Assembly: GCA_001801995.1 (NCBI GenBank)
Contig: MGZB01000015.1
Location: forward strand, 23,383 to 87,382
Source: Gammaproteobacteria bacterium RIFOXYD12_FULL_61_37
Lineage (GTDB): Bacteria; Pseudomonadota; Gammaproteobacteria; Chromatiales; Chromatiaceae
DNA length: 64,000 bases
Direction: 5' to 3'
Within the stretch, counting starts at the first letter, position 1, and each line of letters begins with the position of its first letter. Shown here one piece after another: positions 1 to 8,624 of the stretch. The notes beneath the pieces are model-generated. The model made no database searches. It saw only the letters and a list, made by a program, of their open reading frames with translations, and was not told where the DNA came from. The position numbers and the translations under genes are program-made.

Positions 1-104
1 GTTGCGATCATTGCGGCCTGTTCATGCCCCGGTGGGAGGCGGTCGAGGACAGGGGGCGCCTCTTCTGCTGCGAGGAGCACCGCCGCCATGCCGGCCGCCT
101 TTAG
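1..104 (+). CDS. PP0621-type zinc-binding small protein (3' end only)
   Basis: The open frame runs in from the left edge and ends at TAG 102-104. The visible C-terminal 33 residues begin CDHCGLFMPRWEAV and continue with FCCEEHRR. This C-x2-C ... C-C-x2-H pattern is that of the small PP0621 family of putative zinc-ribbon proteins. That family commonly sits directly upstream of pilS in gammaproteobacteria, which matches the gene that follows. The 5' end is outside the window. Function is unknown in the family, and zinc binding is inferred from the cysteine/histidine pattern only. The last base of the stop codon also begins the palindromic repeat at 104-132. Confidence 0.6.
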   Translation, partial: CDHCGLFMPRWEAVEDRGRLFCCEEHRRHAGRL

Positions 105-132
105 TAGGGACGGGTTTCAAACCCGCCCCTAC
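104..132. repeat. Short palindromic repeat, family E
   Basis: A near-perfect palindrome built on GGGCGGGTTT and AAACCCGCCC arms with GTAGGG/CCCTAC ends. Other copies lie at 29,220-29,248 and 34,744-34,772. It sits between the PP0621-type gene and pilS and could fold as a hairpin in RNA. Confidence 0.8.
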
Positions 133-149
133 ACAGCTTCTGGGGTGGG

Positions 150-1775
150 GTGCCTCGTCCCATGATCGTTAGTCCCGCCCGCAAATCCCATCTGAGGCCC
201 CCCTTCTCCGCCCGCGTCTACCAGGCACTGAGGGGCCTGCTGATCTACCGGCTGCTGGTCGGATGTTCTCTGCTGGCGGTCATCTACAGCGGCCACGGCA
301 TGCGTGTCCTGGCCGAGAACCACCCCTCCCTCTTTGCCTGGATCGGCCACGGCTATTTCATCCTGGCCGTCCTCAGCGGCCTCGCCCTTAAATACCGCTG
401 GTTTGGCGCAGCCACCCAAGCCCACAGCCTGTTCCTGGTTGACACCCTCGCCATCCCCCTGTTGATGCAGTCGGGCGTCGGCGTCTCTTCGGGTATGGGC
501 ACCCTGCTGGCGGTCTCCATTGCCCTGACCAGCCTGGTTCTGCCGGGGCGCCTGACCCTGTTTCACGCCGCCGTGGCCACCTTCGGCCTCTTTTCCGGGA
601 TCTTCTTTTTTCAGGGCCTCGACAGCCTTAACGCCGGCGAACTGACCCACGCCGGCCTCCTGGGAACGGCCTTTTTCGTCATCGCCTTGCTGGCTGCCGT
701 CCTCTCGCGCCAGGTCGGCGAGAGCGAATCCCTGGCCCGGCGCCAGGCCGCCGATCTGGTGGAGCTGACCACCCTCAACGAGCTGATCATCCAGGAGATG
801 GCGACCGGCGTGGTGGCGACCGATGAACAGGGGCATATCACCTTCATCAATGACGCCGCCCGCCGCTTGCTGCGAGTCCCGCCCGGCGCTCCCATCGGCG
901 CCCTGGGGCAGGTATCCCCCACCCTGAGCGATTGCAGAACCCGCTGGATCAGGGCCGATACCGGTTCCGCCCTCTATCAGGTGACATCGGAGCGCCAGCA
1001 GCTCCGCGCCCTGTTCCGGCATGGCGGCAAGGGCGACAGGCGCGCGCCTCTGATTTTTCTCGAAGACGCCTCCGAAGTGGTCAAGCAGGCCCAGCGGATC
1101 AAGCTGGCATCCCTCGGCCGCCTGACCGCCGGGGTCGCCCACCAGATCCGCAACCCCCTCTCCTCCATCAGCCACGCCGGCCAACTGCTGGCCGAATCGC
1201 CGGGGATCGCCGCATCCGACAAGCGGCTGACCGAGATCATCCGCAACAACTCGGCGCGGGTGAACGAAATCATCGAGAGCATCCTGCAACTCTCCCGCCG
1301 CGCCGAATCCACCAAAGAACCGATCCCTCTGTGGAACTGGCTGAGGGCCTTCATCGACGACTACCCCGGCCATGAAGGTGGATCGCCGGAGCGGTTCAGC
1401 CTTTCCGTATCGGAGGCGGCGGCGAAACGAACCGTCCTGGCGGACTGCACCCAGCTCGACCAGATCCTCTTCAACCTCTGCGACAACGCGCATCGTCACT
1501 TCGGCCGCCCCCTGTCGGAGTTGCGCATCGAATTCCGGGTCGATCTCAACTCCTATCAGGAGGTCACCCTGGACCTGCTCGATAACGGCCCCGGCTTCAC
1601 GGACGAGGCCAGAGAGAAGCTGTTCGAGCCCTTCTTCACCACCCGCAGCGACGGCACCGGCCTCGGCCTCTACATCGCCAAGGAGCTGAGCGATGCCAAC
1701 CAGATCGACCTCAGTCTGATCCCGCGCCCCGGCGGCGCCCATTTTCGTCTACGTTTCCCGAGTAACCACGGATGA
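150..1775 (+). CDS. pilS: PilS-like sensor histidine kinase
   Basis: Membrane histidine kinase of the PilS/PilR two-component system, which in characterised relatives controls sigma-54-dependent pilin transcription. The N-terminal ~190 residues hold about six hydrophobic segments, as in PilS. A PAS-like region follows (TGVVATDEQGHITFINDAA). The HisKA domain has the phospho-acceptor in GVAHQIRNPLSS near residue 329. The ATPase domain shows the N box (LCDNAHRH), G1 (DNGPGF), F box (FEPFFTT) and G2 (GTGLGLYIAK). The first in-frame start is GTG at 150, but ATG at 162 is equally possible. The stop overlaps the ATG of pilR, so the two are translationally coupled. No pilA is visible in the window. 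Confidence 0.93.
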   Translation: MPRPMIVSPARKSHLRPPFSARVYQALRGLLIYRLLVGCSLLAVIYSGHGMRVLAENHPSLFAWIGHGYFILAVLSGLALKYRWFGAATQAHSLFLVDTLAIPLLMQSGVGVSSGMGTLLAVSIALTSLVLPGRLTLFHAAVATFGLFSGIFFFQGLDSLNAGELTHAGLLGTAFFVIALLAAVLSRQVGESESLARRQAADLVELTTLNELIIQEMATGVVATDEQGHITFINDAARRLLRVPPGAPIGALGQVSPTLSDCRTRWIRADTGSALYQVTSERQQLRALFRHGGKGDRRAPLIFLEDASEVVKQAQRIKLASLGRLTAGVAHQIRNPLSSISHAGQLLAESPGIAASDKRLTEIIRNNSARVNEIIESILQLSRRAESTKEPIPLWNWLRAFIDDYPGHEGGSPERFSLSVSEAAAKRTVLADCTQLDQILFNLCDNAHRHFGRPLSELRIEFRVDLNSYQEVTLDLLDNGPGFTDEAREKLFEPFFTTRSDGTGLGLYIAKELSDANQIDLSLIPRPGGAHFRLRFPSNHG

Positions 1776-3133
1776 ACAGACCCCTTGCCCTCATCGTCGA
1801 TGACGAGCCCGATATCCGCGAGCTGCTGGAGATCACCCTCGGCCGCATGGGAGTGGACTGCATCCCGGCGGCCGACCTGGCATCGGCCAGGAGGCACCTG
1901 AAGGCCACCCCCCATTTCGATCTCTGCCTGACCGACATGCGGCTTCCCGATGGCAGCGGCCTCGAACTGGTGGAAGAGACCGGCTCGGAGCTGCCCATCG
2001 CCGTCATCACCGCCCACGGCAACATGGAAACGGCCATCCAGGCGCTCAAGGCCGGCGCCTTCGATTTCGTCTCCAAGCCCATCGACCTGGGGGTGTTGCG
2101 GCAACTGGTGCAAACGGTCCTGAAACTCTCCGCCTCCAGCCCTGCCCCGCACCCGGCCACGAACGGCACCGGAACCTCGGCGCGTCTTCTGGGTAATTCA
2201 GCCTCCATTCAAAAGATCCGCATCATGATCGGCAAACTGGCCCGCAGCCAGGCCCCGGCCCATATCACCGGCGAGTCGGGGACCGGCAAGGAACTGGTGG
2301 CCCGCCTGATCCACGAGCAGGGGCCGCGACGGGACCACCCCTTCATCGCCATCAACTGCGGCGCCATCCCCTCGGAACTGATGGAGAGCGAATTCTTCGG
2401 CCACCGGAAAGGCAGCTTCACCGGCGCCGTCGCCGACAAGGAGGGCCTGTTCCAGGCCGCCGGGGGCGGCACCCTCTTCCTCGACGAAGTGGCCGACCTC
2501 CCCCTGCACATGCAGGTCAAACTGCTGCGCGCCATCCAGGAGAGATCCGTGCGCCCGGTGGGCGGACAGCAAGAGATCCCCGTGGACGTCCGCATCATCA
2601 GCGCCACCCACAAGAACCTTGCCCAGATGGTGCAGGAGGAACTGTTCCGCCAAGACCTTTTCTACCGCCTCAACGTCATCGAGCTGGAGATGCCGCCCCT
2701 CAGAAAGCGGCGCGAGGACATCCCCGCCCTGATCGACGTTCTACTGAAGCGGGTGGCGGCAAAAAACGGCATGGACAAACCCGCCATCGAACCCAGCGCC
2801 TTCCGCCTGATCGAGGAATACCCCTTCCCCGGCAACGTGCGCGAGCTGGAAAACGTCCTGGAACGCGCCGTGGCCCTCTGCGATTCCGGCATCATCCAGG
2901 CCGACGACCTGCACCTGCCGCTGACGGAGAGGCCCGCCCTCGACGAAGAACCGGAGTGCCCGGAAGGACTGAGTCTCGAAGAGTATCTGGAAAAGATCGA
3001 GCGCCGGATGGTCCTGGACGCCCTGGAAGCGACCCGCTGGAACCGCACCGCCGCCGCCAAGCGGCTCGGCATCAGCTTCCGTGCCTTGCGATACCGGCTG
3101 GAGAAATTGGGTCTCGACCAGGGGCAGGAGTAA
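1772..3133 (+). CDS. pilR: PilR-like sigma-54 response regulator
   Basis: NtrC-family activator, 453 aa, partner of the upstream kinase. The N-terminal receiver begins LIVDDEPDI and has the acceptor aspartate in CLTDMRLPDG. The AAA+ domain has Walker A GESGTGKE near residue 166, the sigma-54 contact loop GSFTGA near residue 213, and Walker B GTLFLDEVADL. The C-terminus carries a Fis-type helix-turn-helix (RWNRTAAAKRLGISFRALRYRLEKLG). The start overlaps the pilS stop by four bases (ATGA). By family knowledge it activates pilA and other sigma-54 promoters. The 3' end runs into the MITE-like repeat at 3,135. Confidence 0.95.
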   Translation: MNRPLALIVDDEPDIRELLEITLGRMGVDCIPAADLASARRHLKATPHFDLCLTDMRLPDGSGLELVEETGSELPIAVITAHGNMETAIQALKAGAFDFVSKPIDLGVLRQLVQTVLKLSASSPAPHPATNGTGTSARLLGNSASIQKIRIMIGKLARSQAPAHITGESGTGKELVARLIHEQGPRRDHPFIAINCGAIPSELMESEFFGHRKGSFTGAVADKEGLFQAAGGGTLFLDEVADLPLHMQVKLLRAIQERSVRPVGGQQEIPVDVRIISATHKNLAQMVQEELFRQDLFYRLNVIELEMPPLRKRREDIPALIDVLLKRVAAKNGMDKPAIEPSAFRLIEEYPFPGNVRELENVLERAVALCDSGIIQADDLHLPLTERPALDEEPECPEGLSLEEYLEKIERRMVLDALEATRWNRTAAAKRLGISFRALRYRLEKLGLDQGQE

Positions 3134-3134
3134 T

Positions 3135-3320
3135 CCTAGAAACCTCTTTTCAACCGCAAAGAACGCAAAGAACGCTAAGAAAACCCATCTGCGGCTGGCG
3201 CGAAAATACGCTCCCGACGGATTTTTGTCTGTGCCCCCACTCCCGGTCAGGGGCGGAAGCTAAGCAAGCCAATGAATTCCTTCGCGTTCCTTCGCGTTCT
3301 TTGCGGTTAAATGAAGAAAT
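3135..3320. repeat. MITE-like repeat family A, copy 1
   Basis: A block of about 185 bp bounded by inverted termini (TTCAACCGCAAAGAACGC on the left, GTTCTTTGCGGTTAA on the right). It shares an internal segment with copies at 13,174-13,472 and 18,056-18,282: CTGGCGCGAAAA, a GCTCCCGACGG core, and CCAATGAATTCC. It has no credible ORF of its own. It fills most of the pilR to ligase intergenic gap. Confidence 0.85.
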
Positions 3321-3421
3321 TTGGATAATCCTTTGGCATCTGTTCAGCCCCCTCCCTCTGGAGGGGATTGGAGAGCGGGTGTCTAATGCTTTTCCCTCCC
3401 CCCGCAGCCATACTCTTGACC

Positions 3422-4837
3422 ATGGGCACAGAGATCACGCATAGCCATTTCGATGCAGCCGATTTTGCGGCCTTCCAGCGGCGCCTGGCCGAGGAGACCG
3501 CCTTGCTCGGGCGCTGGCTGCGGGAGGGGGCATTCCCGGCCCGTCCGGCGCAAGGGGGTTATGAGCTGGAGGCCTGGCTGATCGACCGGGAGGGCCGGCC
3601 GGCCCCGGCCATCGAACGGCTGTTGCCGCTGTTGAACGACGACCGCGTGGTGCCCGAGCTGGCCCGCTTCAACATCGAACTGAACGGCAATGCCTTTGCC
3701 CTGGCGGGCGACGCCCTGTCGCGCATGCACGCGGAGATAGGCGCCACCTGGGCGGCGGCCCGCCGGGCGGCCCGGACCCTGGACCTGGATCTGCTGATGA
3801 TCGGCATGCTGCCCACGGCCGAGCAGAGGGACTTCCACCTGGGCGCCATGTCGCCCCTGCAACGCTACCGCGCCCTCAACGAGCAGGTCTTCCAGTTGCG
3901 CCAGGACCGGCCCGTCCAGTTGGACATCGCGGGGCGGGACCATCTGCGCCTCAGCCACCAGGATGTCATGCTGGAGGCGGCGACCACCTCCTTCCAGATC
4001 CATCTGAGGGCCGCCGATCCGGATCAAGCCGTCCGGCTCTACAACATCTCCAAGGTCCTCTCCGGCCCCCTGGTGGCGCTCGCCGCCAACTCCCCCTTCC
4101 TGTTCGGCCACGACCTCTGGGCCGAGAGCCGCATCCCGGTCTTCGAGCAGGCCATCGAGATCGGCCAGTCGGACCTGACCAAGCGCGTCAGCTTCGGCAT
4201 CAAGTACGCCGAGGATTCCATCCTTGAGGTCTTCGAGGCCAACCTGAAACGCTACCCGGTCCTGCTGCCGGTCCTCTTCGACGAACCGCCCGAGGCCCTG
4301 GCCCATCTGCGTCTGCACAACGGCACCATCTGGCGCTGGAACCGGCCCCTGGTGGGATTCGACGCCGACGGCGCGCCCCATCTGCGCATCGAGCAGCGGG
4401 TGGCCCCTTCGGGACCGACCAGCCTCGACCTGATCGCCAACGCCGCCTTCTATTTCGGCGCCAGCCGGGCGCTGCTGGATGAGGAGATTGAGGGACAAAT
4501 CCCCTTCGCCACCGCCCGCGACAACTTCTACCGCTGCGCCCGCGACGGCCTGGACGCCCGGATCTTGTGGAACGGCGAGGTTCAAGTCCCGGTCACTGAA
4601 CTGCTGCGCGACCGGCTTCTGCCCCAGGCGCGGTTGGGCCTGAAGGCACTGGGGATCGACCGCGCCGAAATCGACGGCTGGCTCGGCATCCTCGACGAAC
4701 GCCTGGCCTCCGGCCAGAACGGCGCCACCTGGCAGCGCCGCCGCCATGCCCGCAACGGCGGCGACCTGCGCGAGCTGACCCTGGCCTACCGGGAGCACCA
4801 GGAAAGCGGACTGCCGGTGCATCGCTGGGCCATCTGA
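3422..4837 (+). CDS. GCS2-like glutamate-cysteine ligase family protein
   Basis: 471 aa from ATG 3,422; upstream in-frame starts would read through repeat-adjacent sequence. The protein has the carboxylate-amine ligase (GCS2/GshA-like) fold signature: YELEAWLIDREG (acidic metal-binding start), ARFNIELNGNAF, and SFQIHLRAADPDQAVRLYN. It is related to, but clearly not the same as, classical gshA, so the substrates are unknown. The M14 aspartoacylase-like gene follows 21 bp downstream on the same strand. The pair probably forms an operon, perhaps making and cleaving an amide or peptide bond on related substrates (inference). No RimK-type ATP-grasp gene lies next to it in the window. Confidence 0.8.
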   Translation: MGTEITHSHFDAADFAAFQRRLAEETALLGRWLREGAFPARPAQGGYELEAWLIDREGRPAPAIERLLPLLNDDRVVPELARFNIELNGNAFALAGDALSRMHAEIGATWAAARRAARTLDLDLLMIGMLPTAEQRDFHLGAMSPLQRYRALNEQVFQLRQDRPVQLDIAGRDHLRLSHQDVMLEAATTSFQIHLRAADPDQAVRLYNISKVLSGPLVALAANSPFLFGHDLWAESRIPVFEQAIEIGQSDLTKRVSFGIKYAEDSILEVFEANLKRYPVLLPVLFDEPPEALAHLRLHNGTIWRWNRPLVGFDADGAPHLRIEQRVAPSGPTSLDLIANAAFYFGASRALLDEEIEGQIPFATARDNFYRCARDGLDARILWNGEVQVPVTELLRDRLLPQARLGLKALGIDRAEIDGWLGILDERLASGQNGATWQRRRHARNGGDLRELTLAYREHQESGLPVHRWAI

Positions 4838-4858
4838 GTTTCAGGTATCTTTGAACCC

Positions 4859-5905
4859 ATGCTGAATGAATTCAACCAGATCCCCGCCGGACTGCTCGAT
4901 CTCCGGGCTGACCAACTGCAAGCTGTCTTGGACAGACCGACCCTGATCCACCTGCCCGGCCGCCGCCCGGAACCCCTGTTCGTCTCCGTGCTGCTACACG
5001 GCAACGAGACCACCGGCTGGGACGCGATCCGCCAACTGTTGCGCCAGTACGCGCCGGGCGGCGGCCCGCTGCCCCTGCCTCGCGCCCTGAGCCTCTTCAT
5101 CGGCAACGTCGTCGCCGCCGCCCGCAAGGTCCGCCGGCTGGAGGGCCAGCCCGACTACAACCGGGTCTGGCCCGGCTGCGAGGAGGACAGCTTCGCCGGC
5201 GACACCCCCGAACATGCCCTGATGCGTCGCCTGGTCGCGATCATGGCCGGACGCCGAGTCTTCGCCAGCATCGACATCCACAACAACACCGGCCTCAACC
5301 CCCACTACGCCTGCGTCAACCGTCTCGACAACCGCCACCTGCAACTGGCCGCCCTCTTCGGCCGCACCCTGGTCTACTTCACCCGGCCCTGCGGCGTCCA
5401 GTCCATCGCCATGGCCCGCCTCTGCCCCGCCGTCACCCTGGAATGCGGCAAGACCGGCCAGAGCCTGGGGGCGGAACATGCCATGAACTACCTGAACGCC
5501 GCCCTGCATCTGTCCGAGCTGCCCAACCACCCGGTCGCCCCCCAGGACATCGACCTCTTCCATACCGTCGCCATCGTCAAGGTCCCGCCCGAGGTCCATT
5601 TCAGCTTCGATGCGCCCGGCGCCGACCTCGATTTCCCCGGCGATCTGGAACGGTTCAACTTCCGCGAACTCCCCGAAGGCACCCTCCTGGCCTGCGCCAA
5701 GGGCGGATCGATCCCCCTCAGCGTCCGCGACGAGCGGGACCGCGACGTGACCGCCCACTACCTGCAAGCCGCCCACGGCGAGATCCTCACCCGCCGCCCC
5801 CTCATGCCCTCCATGCTCACCACCGACCCAAACGCCGTGCGCCAGGATTGCCTCTGCTACTTCATGGAACGCTATCAGAGCCATTTACCGAGAGAGCTGG
5901 GCTGA
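4859..5905 (+). CDS. M14-family succinylglutamate desuccinylase/aspartoacylase-like hydrolase
   Basis: 348 aa zinc carboxypeptidase-like protein of the AstE/AspA branch. The zinc-binding HGNE motif lies in SVLLHGNETTGWD near residue 43, and SIDIHNNTG near residue 141 supplies the second histidine. EC in VTLECGK is consistent with the catalytic region. These enzymes hydrolyse N-acyl amino acids; the specific substrate is not evident. It follows the GCS2-like gene by 21 bp and is likely co-transcribed with it. No arginine succinyltransferase (ast) genes are nearby, so a role in arginine catabolism is unlikely. Confidence 0.85.
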   Translation: MLNEFNQIPAGLLDLRADQLQAVLDRPTLIHLPGRRPEPLFVSVLLHGNETTGWDAIRQLLRQYAPGGGPLPLPRALSLFIGNVVAAARKVRRLEGQPDYNRVWPGCEEDSFAGDTPEHALMRRLVAIMAGRRVFASIDIHNNTGLNPHYACVNRLDNRHLQLAALFGRTLVYFTRPCGVQSIAMARLCPAVTLECGKTGQSLGAEHAMNYLNAALHLSELPNHPVAPQDIDLFHTVAIVKVPPEVHFSFDAPGADLDFPGDLERFNFRELPEGTLLACAKGGSIPLSVRDERDRDVTAHYLQAAHGEILTRRPLMPSMLTTDPNAVRQDCLCYFMERYQSHLPRELG

Positions 5906-5963
5906 CCGGGTGGCGATAAACTGAAGAAGGACTGAAAAGGGTGCGGGGGATCGTTCTTGAAAC

Positions 5964-6148
5964 TTAGGGCTCGCAAAGAAATAACTTGGACAAGATTGCG
6001 CTCGGATTTGGGTCAGGTTTGGATGCGGTGATTGAGCAAAACCGCAGGCGTAGCAGCGCTACGTCGAGGATTTTGCGATTGAGCCGCATCCAAAGATGGC
6101 CCGAAGACGAGATGCAAGATGTTCAAGTTATTTCTTTACGAGCCCTTA
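5964..6148. repeat. Intergenic inverted repeat family B
   Basis: About 185 bp with inverted ends: TTAGGGCTCGCAAAGAAATA on the left is mirrored by TATTTCTTTACGAGCCCTTA on the right. An inner palindrome is centred on GTAGCAGCGCTACG. There is no transposase or ORF inside, so it looks like a non-autonomous element. Its right end overlaps the 3' end of the OapA-type gene and supplies two bases of that gene's stop codon. This is the only copy seen in the window. Confidence 0.75.
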
Positions 6149-6892
6149 TCGCGAGGGTGGGGCTGAAGGGGCCTGGGGTGTCGCGGTTGTCTGGGTAGCG
6201 GGTTTGACCGCTTGCTGTGCAACCGGCTTGGCATTGGGCTTGGCTGCCGGGGGAGCCGGTTTGGGACGGGGCTTGGGGGCCTTCACTGTAGACTGATAGT
6301 CATATCCTCCCTGCCCCGTACCGGTGATGACCAAGCTCTCGCCGGGGCCTTTCTCCCAGATCATCTGGTCGAAACCGTCCTTGCTCCCGCCTTTGACTTT
6401 CAAGAGTTGGCCGGGGCTGATTCCCGTCAAGATATTTCCCACGGGGTGTTTGGTTATCTGGGCCAGCAGCTTCGGGCTCAGTCCCAGTTTGCCGAAGATG
6501 GCGGGCAAGGACTCGCCGGCGGCCGCTTTGTGGGTCGCCCACTCGCTGGGGGCTTCCTGGATTGTGGGCTCGGAAACCGGTGGCGTCGGAACCGGCTGAG
6601 TTGCGCTGCTCTCGGGAGCGGGAGGAGCTTGTACCTCCACGGCGGGTGCGGGCGCGGGGACCGGCTCGACCGGCGGCTGGACGGAAGCCTCGGCAGGCTC
6701 CTTGGACACCGGGGCTTCGCCCTTCTCGACGCTGTCTTCGGGGCCGGAAAAAAGGAAAAAGGCCAAAATGGCTACGGCGATCAGAGCCCCAGCTCCGATC
6801 AGGACCGGTAAGGGAACGGGGAGAGTGCGAGGGGCGCCGGACTCATGGACGGGGTGGATATAGACTTCTGGAGCCGGCTTGATGTCTTGCAT
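6146..6892 (-). CDS. OapA/LysM-like domain inner-membrane protein
   Basis: 248 aa. The N-terminal cytoplasmic stretch is followed by one transmembrane helix near residues 28-48 (VLIGAGALIAVAILAFFLF). A long Pro/Ala/Glu-rich linker leads to an OapA-type LysM-like domain (HKAAAGESLPAIFGKLGLS ... ISPGQLLKVK). A second Pro/Lys/Ala-rich low-complexity tail completes the protein. Such proteins are thought to bind peptidoglycan or act in cell-wall processes near the envelope; the precise role is unknown. The stop codon TAA lies at the edge of repeat B, so the tail length may have been set by insertion of that element. Confidence 0.7.
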   Translation of the reverse strand: MQDIKPAPEVYIHPVHESGAPRTLPVPLPVLIGAGALIAVAILAFFLFSGPEDSVEKGEAPVSKEPAEASVQPPVEPVPAPAPAVEVQAPPAPESSATQPVPTPPVSEPTIQEAPSEWATHKAAAGESLPAIFGKLGLSPKLLAQITKHPVGNILTGISPGQLLKVKGGSKDGFDQMIWEKGPGESLVITGTGQGGYDYQSTVKAPKPRPKPAPPAAKPNAKPVAQQAVKPATQTTATPQAPSAPPSR

Positions 6893-7042
6893 GGCGTTAC
6901 ACCCCTACCCGTATGATTTTGATAGTTATTATTCTCACGCACAAGGCATGGAGATCTTGAAGAATCATACCCTCTGGGGATCACGAATGGAATCGCCATG
7001 GCTGGGTTCCCTGAGCGCCGTCAAGGAAGCCAGTCGGCCCCT

Positions 7043-7477
7043 TTATCGGCTGAATAGGAAGTCGCGGATCATCTCGCCGGGGAAGCCCCGGTATTCGAGG
7101 AACCGGGCGCGGCGGGCCTGTTCCCGGCGGTTTTCGCAGGGTTCAGGCCCGTATTTGCGGTCATGGGACTCGCGCATTGCCTCGAACCAATCCACCTCCA
7201 GCAGTTCCAGCGCCTTGTCGATCAGCGCCGGGGAGACTCCCCGCTCGCGCAATTCGCTACGGATGCGGACGGGGCCGTACCCCTTGCCGGACCGGTGGAG
7301 GGCATAGTGTTCGGCAAACCGTCCGTTGCTGAGCAGGCCACGCTCCGCCAGGCTATCGAGCGTCTGACCCAGGGCGTCGGCGGGGAACTTGCCGGCCAGC
7401 TTGCGTTCCAGCTCGGCCCGGCTGTGTTCCCTGGCAGCCAGCAGACGGACCGCCGCCTGCTCTATCTCGCCGCTCAG
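7043..7477 (-). CDS. recX: RecX regulatory protein, probable CTG start
   Basis: RecX binds RecA filaments and modulates recombinase activity. The open frame encodes about 144 aa. It shows the three-helix repeats typical of Rec[61 protein letters not shown], and [15 protein letters not shown] usual ATG at 7,252 would delete the first half of the domain. Reading upstream in the same frame there is no ATG, GTG or TTG before a stop. The best candidate is CTG at 7,477, which overlaps the recA TGA (CTGA). The position directly after recA supports the call; the start codon is inferred. Confidence 0.8.
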   Translation of the reverse strand: MSGEIEQAAVRLLAAREHSRAELERKLAGKFPADALGQTLDSLAERGLLSNGRFAEHYALHRSGKGYGPVRIRSELRERGVSPALIDKALELLEVDWFEAMRESHDRKYGPEPCENRREQARRARFLEYRGFPGEMIRDFLFSR

Positions 7478-8514
7478 GCCGGGGCCTCTTCGACTTGGGG
7501 TTCGTCATCGCGCACGGTCGGCAGCTTCTCAGGGGTGACGACGGCGCGGACCTTGGCCTCGATATCGGCCGCCATGGCTGGGTTGTCCTTCAGGTATTGG
7601 CGCACGTTCTCCTTGCCTTGGCCGATGCGGTCCTTGCCGTAGCTGTACCAGGCGCCCGCCTTCTCGATGACGTTGTATTGCACGCCCAGGTCGATCAGCT
7701 CGCCCTGCTTGGAAATACCCTCGCCGTACATGATTTCGAAGTTGGCCTGTTTGAACGGCGGGGCGACCTTGTTCTTCACCACCTTGACCTTGGTCTCGTT
7801 GCCGATGACCTCATCGCCCTTCTTGATGCTGCCGATGCGGCGGATGTCGAGTCGCACCGAGGCGTAGAACTTGAGGGCGTTGCCGCCGGTGGTGGTCTCC
7901 GGGCTGCCGAACATGACGCCGATCTTCATGCGAATCTGGTTGATAAAGATGACGATGCAGTTGGTGCGCTTGATGTTGGCGGTGAGTTTGCGCAGGGCCT
8001 GGGACATCAACCTCGCCTGAAGCCCCACATGGGAATCGCCCATCTCGCCTTCGATCTCGGCCTTGGGGGTCAGGGCGGCAACCGAGTCGATCACCACCAT
8101 ATCGACGGCGCCGGAACGCACCAGCATGTCGGTGATTTCCAGGGCCTGTTCGCCGGTGTCCGGCTGGGAGACCAGCAGCTCATTGATGTTGACCCCCAGC
8201 TTCTCGGCGTAGACGGGGTCGAGGGCATGCTCGGCATCGACGAAGGCGGCGGTGCCGCCCATCTTCTGAATCTCGGCGACCGCATGCAGGGTCAGGGTGG
8301 TCTTGCCGGAAGATTCCGGGCCGTAGATCTCGACCACCCGCCCGCGGGGCAGGCCGCCCACGCCCAGGGCCAGGTCCAGGCCAAGCGATCCGGTGGAGAC
8401 GGTTTCGACGTTCATGCCGGTGGTGTCGCCCATGCGCATGACCGATCCCTTGCCGAACTGCTTTTCGATCTGGCTCAGGGCCGCCGCCAGGGCCTTCTTG
8501 CGATTCTCGTCCAT
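7474..8514 (-). CDS. recA: Recombinase RecA
   Basis: 346 aa, the usual RecA length. It catalyses ATP-dependent strand exchange and LexA co-proteolysis. Visible motifs are Walker [29 protein letters not shown] around Walker B and loop L1, and loop L2 with [17 protein letters not shown]. The start at 8,514 ([13 protein letters not shown]) is chosen over the longer frame because it has a strong Shine-Dalgarno (TTGGAGGCAACG) and matches the family. A TATAAT-like hexamer lies about 40 bases upstream. I could not find a CTG-N10-CAG LexA box there. recX overlaps its stop. Confidence 0.98.
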   Translation of the reverse strand: MDENRKKALAAALSQIEKQFGKGSVMRMGDTTGMNVETVSTGSLGLDLALGVGGLPRGRVVEIYGPESSGKTTLTLHAVAEIQKMGGTAAFVDAEHALDPVYAEKLGVNINELLVSQPDTGEQALEITDMLVRSGAVDMVVIDSVAALTPKAEIEGEMGDSHVGLQARLMSQALRKLTANIKRTNCIVIFINQIRMKIGVMFGSPETTTGGNALKFYASVRLDIRRIGSIKKGDEVIGNETKVKVVKNKVAPPFKQANFEIMYGEGISKQGELIDLGVQYNVIEKAGAWYSYGKDRIGQGKENVRQYLKDNPAMAADIEAKVRAVVTPEKLPTVRDDEPQVEEAPA

Positions 8515-8624
8515 CGTTGCCTCCAACCTGTGAAGAAATAAAGCGAATTGCCGGGGATTATACACAGCCGCAGGCTCCGGGAATGAGCCTGTGCCGCCGC
8601 CTGTTTATTGTTGCGCGCGCTTTT

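Noticed and set aside
129..1742. 537-aa minus-strand ORF opposite pilS
   Set aside because: Low-complexity Gly/Gln/Asp-rich translation of the antisense of a clear histidine kinase; typical GC-rich shadow frame.
3422..4837. Assignment as gshA (glutamate-cysteine ligase)
   Set aside because: The protein is GCS2-like but differs from classical GshA and has no gshB partner; a specific name would overstate.
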